This document shows positions 5,108-6,714 of a stretch of DNA of 6,714 bases, one piece after another. The notes under the pieces are model-generated. The model did not search any database and was not told where the DNA came from. It saw only the letters and a program-made list of their open reading frames with translations. The stretch is from positions 6,039 to 12,752 of the forward strand of contig MFZI01000045.1 in assembly GCA_001789355.1 (NCBI GenBank), read 5' to 3'. This DNA is from Candidatus Roizmanbacteria bacterium RIFCSPHIGHO2_01_FULL_39_8. GTDB lineage: Bacteria; Patescibacteriota; Microgenomatia; UBA1406; GWC2-37-13. A program made the position numbers and the translations under genes. Each line of letters starts with the position of its first letter. Positions within the stretch are counted from its first letter, which is position 1.

Positions 5108-5704
5108 TTATTCCAAAGCTTTTAAAAAAGTATTCACTCCGTAGGCCCAACTCCCTTTTGAAGAAGGAGTATATTTTTCCATAATTAGGGAAGCAGTAAT
5201 CAAGCCCTTATCCAGATACTCGTTCTTCAGACCGAGTGCAACTGTTTCAATTGCGTCCTCATACCCCGTAAAACGAATGACATTGTCCCCATAGATACCC
5301 CACCCCCAGCAATTGTGAGACTCAGGTGGAATAAATTTACAGAGCGAAGATTCCTGCATAGCGATCGCAGGAAGCAAACGATAATCAAATCCATAACTGT
5401 CAGAGACATTAACGATCAATTCGGAATAGTCATAAAGTGGTGAACCGTATTTTCGAAAGAACACTTTAAGATTGGCGACGCGGGCATCGGAGGTGTTGAC
5501 CTCTGTTCCAATGGTCGTAATTGAAAAAGGCGCACTTGATTCATCGAACTGTTCTATAAATTTACTGCTTTCATCTATCTCTCCCAATATCCTCTGAATT
5601 TCCTGGCCCTTCTGAAAATGCCGATACAGCTGAAGACTCAAAAAAATATTGAGGCTGATGAAAGTAAGAAATAATGCAAGATATAATCCAATTTTCCTGC
5701 TCAT
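5108..5704 (-). CDS. Membrane-anchored lysozyme-like protein, paralogue of the gene at 3008
   Basis: A 198-residue protein with one N-terminal membrane segment (about 6-25) and no obvious cleavage site, followed by a polar stalk with coiled-coil tendency (30-60) and an extracytoplasmic domain (about 78-198). The domain has candidate catalytic Glu118 in LLPAIAMQESS, then NCWGWGIYG (131-139), and helix YEDAIETVALGLKNEYLDKG (148-167). These features align with the secreted protein at 3008-3562. The fold looks like the lysozyme/glucosaminidase superfamily and the likely target is peptidoglycan, although activity is not proven. Two cysteines (122, 132) flank the active-site loop and could form a disulfide. 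The start ATG follows a good promoter by 5 bases, implying a leaderless mRNA. It is convergent with the DUF5660-like gene and downstream of the methyltransferase gene. Confidence 0.87.
   Translation of the reverse strand: MSRKIGLYLALFLTFISLNIFLSLQLYRHFQKGQEIQRILGEIDESSKFIEQFDESSAPFSITTIGTEVNTSDARVANLKVFFRKYGSPLYDYSELIVNVSDSYGFDYRLLPAIAMQESSLCKFIPPESHNCWGWGIYGDNVIRFTGYEDAIETVALGLKNEYLDKGLITASLIMEKYTPSSKGSWAYGVNTFLKALE
5150..5178 (+). terminator. Weak candidate terminator for the tig/DUF5660-like unit
   Basis: ACTCC (5150-5154) pairs with GGAGT (5166-5170), with further weak pairing inside across a C-A mismatch, followed by ATATTTTT. It lies inside the 3' end of the convergent gene, which would be needed because the two genes leave no intergenic space. 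The stem is short, so this is tentative. Confidence 0.35.
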
Positions 5705-5705
5705 A

Positions 5706-5720
5706 CTTAACTATAAGATA
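5706..5720 (+). repeat. 15-base repeat, copy 2 (CTTAACTATAAGATA)
   Basis: Exact direct repeat of 2820-2834. Here its reverse strand carries the -10 (TATAGT) of the membrane-anchored lysozyme-like gene. It could be shared promoter sequence or coincidence in AT-rich DNA. Confidence 0.5.
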
Positions 5721-5738
5721 ATGAATATTTTAAGTCAA
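5710..5738 (-). promoter_or_regulatory. Promoter of the membrane-anchored lysozyme-like gene, leaderless arrangement
   Basis: On the minus strand TTGACT (5738-5733), a 17-base spacer and TATAGT (5715-5710). The -10 ends 5 bases before the ATG at 5704, so the transcript would begin at the start codon. The -35 starts 2 bases after the stop codon of the methyltransferase gene. Confidence 0.75.
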
Positions 5739-5740
5739 AT

Positions 5741-6289
5741 TTAGACTCGGTAATAATAAGTGGGGAAAGGTCTGTGATTGAGAGTTTTGAAACACTTAGC
5801 CTCCCACCCAAGCACTTTAAAGCCGTGTGAAATAACAAGCGAGTTCTTTTTAAGCTCTTTCTCCATCTTGAGTTTAAGTTTTTCAATAAGTTTTGGCATA
5901 AGGAAAAGATATAACACATCGGCTTTACGTAAATCAGTTTGGAAAATATTTTGAGTCAGGAAAGTGACTCGGGGAATTTTTAGCCAACGAGCCCATAATC
6001 TGGCATACCAATTAAGAAGAGGATTAACATCGATCCCTATCGAATTCACCTTGTAATCTTTTGCTGCTAGTCTAGACAGTCTCCCATCACCGCTCCCGAG
6101 CTCCAGGAATAGCTGATTTGGTTTAAGCTTCGCTTGTTCAAGGATCATTCGCGCCTCCTTCATCTTAGTTGGGACATAAGGAGATCCTTTAAGATTGGAG
6201 TAAATGAGAAAAAAAGTATAGATCGAAAATCCGAGAGCAAATAAAAGTTCAAGTAAAATAACTAAAACATATAAAATCGAGTAGAGCAT
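5741..6289 (-). CDS. Membrane-anchored SAM-dependent methyltransferase, FAM173/ATPSCKMT-like
   Basis: A 182-residue class I methyltransferase with an N-terminal transmembrane helix (about 5-30). SPYVPT (36-41) leads into a helix and then SAM-binding motif I, FLELGSGDGR (61-70). The acidic end of strand 2 is at IGIDVNP (84-90), followed by LLNWYARLWARW (91-102). VLYLFLMP (125-132) corresponds to the post-motif strand. The short form, the VPT motif before motif I, the DVNP-LLNWYARL stretch and the absence of a substrate domain recall the FAM173/ATPSCKMT family, protein-lysine methyltransferases that in mitochondria modify the ATP synthase c subunit and ANT. A membrane-protein substrate is therefore a reasonable guess, not a demonstrated fact. 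A -10 (TATACT) ends 5 bases before ATG and there is no Shine-Dalgarno. It lies upstream of the lysozyme-like gene and diverges from tRNA-Arg. Confidence 0.88.
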   Translation of the reverse strand: MLYSILYVLVILLELLFALGFSIYTFFLIYSNLKGSPYVPTKMKEARMILEQAKLKPNQLFLELGSGDGRLSRLAAKDYKVNSIGIDVNPLLNWYARLWARWLKIPRVTFLTQNIFQTDLRKADVLYLFLMPKLIEKLKLKMEKELKKNSLVISHGFKVLGWEAKCFKTLNHRPFPTYYYRV

Positions 6290-6302
6290 ACTATAGTATA
6301 AT
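6290..6302. promoter_or_regulatory. Overlapping divergent -10 elements in a palindrome
   Basis: The 12-base perfect palindrome ATACTATAGTAT (6288-6299) lies between the divergent methyltransferase and tRNA-Arg genes. On the minus strand TATACT (6300-6295) is 5 bases from the methyltransferase ATG. On the plus strand TATAAT (6297-6302) predicts a start near 6309, just before tRNA-Arg at 6313. No good -35 was found for either, so strength is uncertain. Simultaneous use of both -10 sites would be mutually exclusive. Confidence 0.5.
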
Positions 6303-6312
6303 ATATTCTAGC

Positions 6313-6384
6313 GCCCTTATAGCTTAACGGATAAAGCGGCGGTCTTCGGAACCGCATATGGGGGTTCAATTCCTCCTGAGGGCA
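6313..6384 (+). tRNA. tRNA-Arg (anticodon TCG), CCA not encoded
   Basis: Full cloverleaf of 72 bases: acceptor GCCCTTA/TGAGGGC, D stem GCTT/AAGC, anticodon stem GCGGT/ACCGC with loop CTTCGGA (anticodon TCG), T stem GGGGG/CCTCC with loop TTCAATT, discriminator A. The next bases are CTT, so CCA must be added by the CCA-adding enzyme. Reads CGA and probably other CGN codons. Confidence 0.96.
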
Positions 6385-6387
6385 CTT

Positions 6388-6442
6388 AGGGTAAAGGGTT
6401 TATCTGAGCAAAGGAAGGGTTTACCCTGAGCGAAGCGAAGGG
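6388..6442 (+). repeat. Degenerate tandem/inverted repeat element between two tRNAs
   Basis: Two imperfect tandem units, one of 21 bases (6399-6419, TTTATCTGAGCAAAGGAAGGG) and one of 23 (6420-6442). The second holds ACCCTGAGCGAAGCGAAGGG (6423-6442), a short motif I recall as recurring in intergenic DNA of many environmental (including CPR) genomes. AGGGTAAA (6388-6395) is inverted relative to TTTACCCT (6420-6427), so the element can form an 8-base stem. Its final GGG is also the first three bases of tRNA-Lys. It differs from the AT-rich intergenic sequence around it. Confidence 0.6.
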
Positions 6443-6512
6443 CCACTAGCTCAACTGGTAGAGCATCTCGCTCTTAACGAGGTGGTTCGGGGTTCGAGTC
6501 CCCGGTGGCTCA
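6440..6512 (+). tRNA. tRNA-Lys (anticodon CTT), CCA not encoded
   Basis: Full cloverleaf of 73 bases: acceptor GGGCCAC/GTGGCTC (one G-U), D stem GCTC/GAGC, anticodon stem TCTCG/CGAGG with loop CTCTTAA (anticodon CTT), variable TGGTT, T stem CGGGG/CCCCG with loop TTCGAGT, discriminator A followed by CTT, so no encoded CCA. Reads AAG. Probably transcribed together with tRNA-Arg 55 bases upstream. Confidence 0.97.
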
Positions 6513-6513
6513 C

Positions 6514-6542
6514 TTGTATTTTGACAACTTTGTTATTATACT
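6514..6542 (+). promoter_or_regulatory. Possible promoter of the last gene
   Basis: TTGTAT (6514-6519), 17 bases, TATACT (6537-6542). This would start RNA near 6549, leaving a 3-4 base leader before ATG 6553. The -35 is poor. A perfect TTGACA at 6521-6526 has no -10 at a usable distance. Confidence 0.4.
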
Positions 6543-6552
6543 TGAGCTTAAT

Positions 6553-6714
6553 ATGTTATTTGTAACAGAATTTGAGTTTGAAGTTGGAGAAAAAGAGAAG
6601 CATGAGATAAATTTCAAATATTCGAAATGGTTAGGGGATATTACTATAAAATCGGATGGAGTTGTGATTGCTAAAAATCGAGTTTTACTTGCGGGACAGT
6701 CCCCAATAATCAAT
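6553..6714 (+). CDS. Unrecognised protein, N-terminus only
   Basis: An open frame of 54 codons runs off the right edge. The visible N-terminus (MLFVTEFEFEVGEKEKHEIN) is acidic, and alternating hydrophobic residues (FKYSKWLGDITIK, VVIAKNRVLLAG) suggest beta strands. No motif allows a family assignment, and there is no signal peptide or membrane span in this part. It is preferred over the opposite strand because its amino-acid composition looks protein-like and a plausible promoter lies just upstream. There is no Shine-Dalgarno. With only a fragment in view the call is moderate. Confidence 0.55.
   Translation, partial: MLFVTEFEFEVGEKEKHEINFKYSKWLGDITIKSDGVVIAKNRVLLAGQSPIIN

Noticed and set aside
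6388..6442. CRISPR array
   Set aside because: Only two imperfect adjacent units without spacers, and no cas genes in view.
6521..6526. Perfect TTGACA as -35 of the last gene
   Set aside because: The nearest good -10 (TATACT, 6537-6542) is only 10 bases away; no hexamer fits at 16-18 bases.
6510..6713. Minus-strand ORF at the right edge
   Set aside because: It overlaps the tRNA-Lys end and has a low-complexity Ser/Asn/Ile-rich product. The plus-strand frame from 6553 has better composition and a plausible promoter.

Overview
The window looks like a compact bacterial chromosome segment of moderate to low GC, most likely from a Patescibacteria/CPR lineage, possibly Microgenomates-like. This is inferred from gene content: a threonyl-tRNA synthetase lacking the TGS domain, a trigger factor lacking the PPIase domain, a small protein resembling the CPR family DUF5660 (recalled from memory), tiny intergenic gaps, and many start codons placed directly after a -10 hexamer. 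All complete genes end in TAA or TAG and no recoding is needed.

Left part (1-2745, minus strand): a tRNA-Val(GAC) gene is followed by a promoter and a 15-codon leader ORF, MSKLLLVNCTTTTPT, with five Thr codons. Next come mutually exclusive RNA hairpins ending in an intrinsic terminator, then threonine synthase (thrC) and threonyl-tRNA synthetase (thrS, cut by the window edge). This reads as a complete ribosome-mediated transcription attenuator sensing charged tRNA-Thr. It would control both the last step of threonine synthesis and the enzyme that consumes threonine for translation. The leader peptide itself appears to be translated from a leaderless or nearly leaderless RNA.

Middle part (2746-5107, plus strand): a consensus promoter (TTGACA-17-TATAAT) drives a short 5' leader that is almost entirely one hairpin plus U-tract abutting the start codon of a secreted lysozyme-like protein. 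Trigger factor follows 27 bases later. A DUF5660-like protein comes next, with its own promoter embedded in the end of the trigger factor gene.

Right part (5108-6714): two minus-strand genes encode a membrane-anchored paralogue of the lysozyme-like protein and a membrane-anchored SAM methyltransferase resembling the FAM173/ATPSCKMT lysine methyltransferases. Divergent from them are tRNA-Arg(UCG) and tRNA-Lys(CUU), separated by a GC-richer repeat of a type seen in environmental genomes, and then the start of an unrecognised plus-strand gene running off the window.

A recurring theme is a -10 hexamer 4-7 bases upstream of ATG with no Shine-Dalgarno sequence (thrS, thrL, the DUF5660-like gene, the minus-strand lysozyme-like gene and the methyltransferase). 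The two genes with real leaders (thrC and the secreted lysozyme-like gene) both start immediately after a hairpin followed by seven T residues. The strongest candidate for something undescribed is the compact threonine attenuator with a leaderless sensor peptide.
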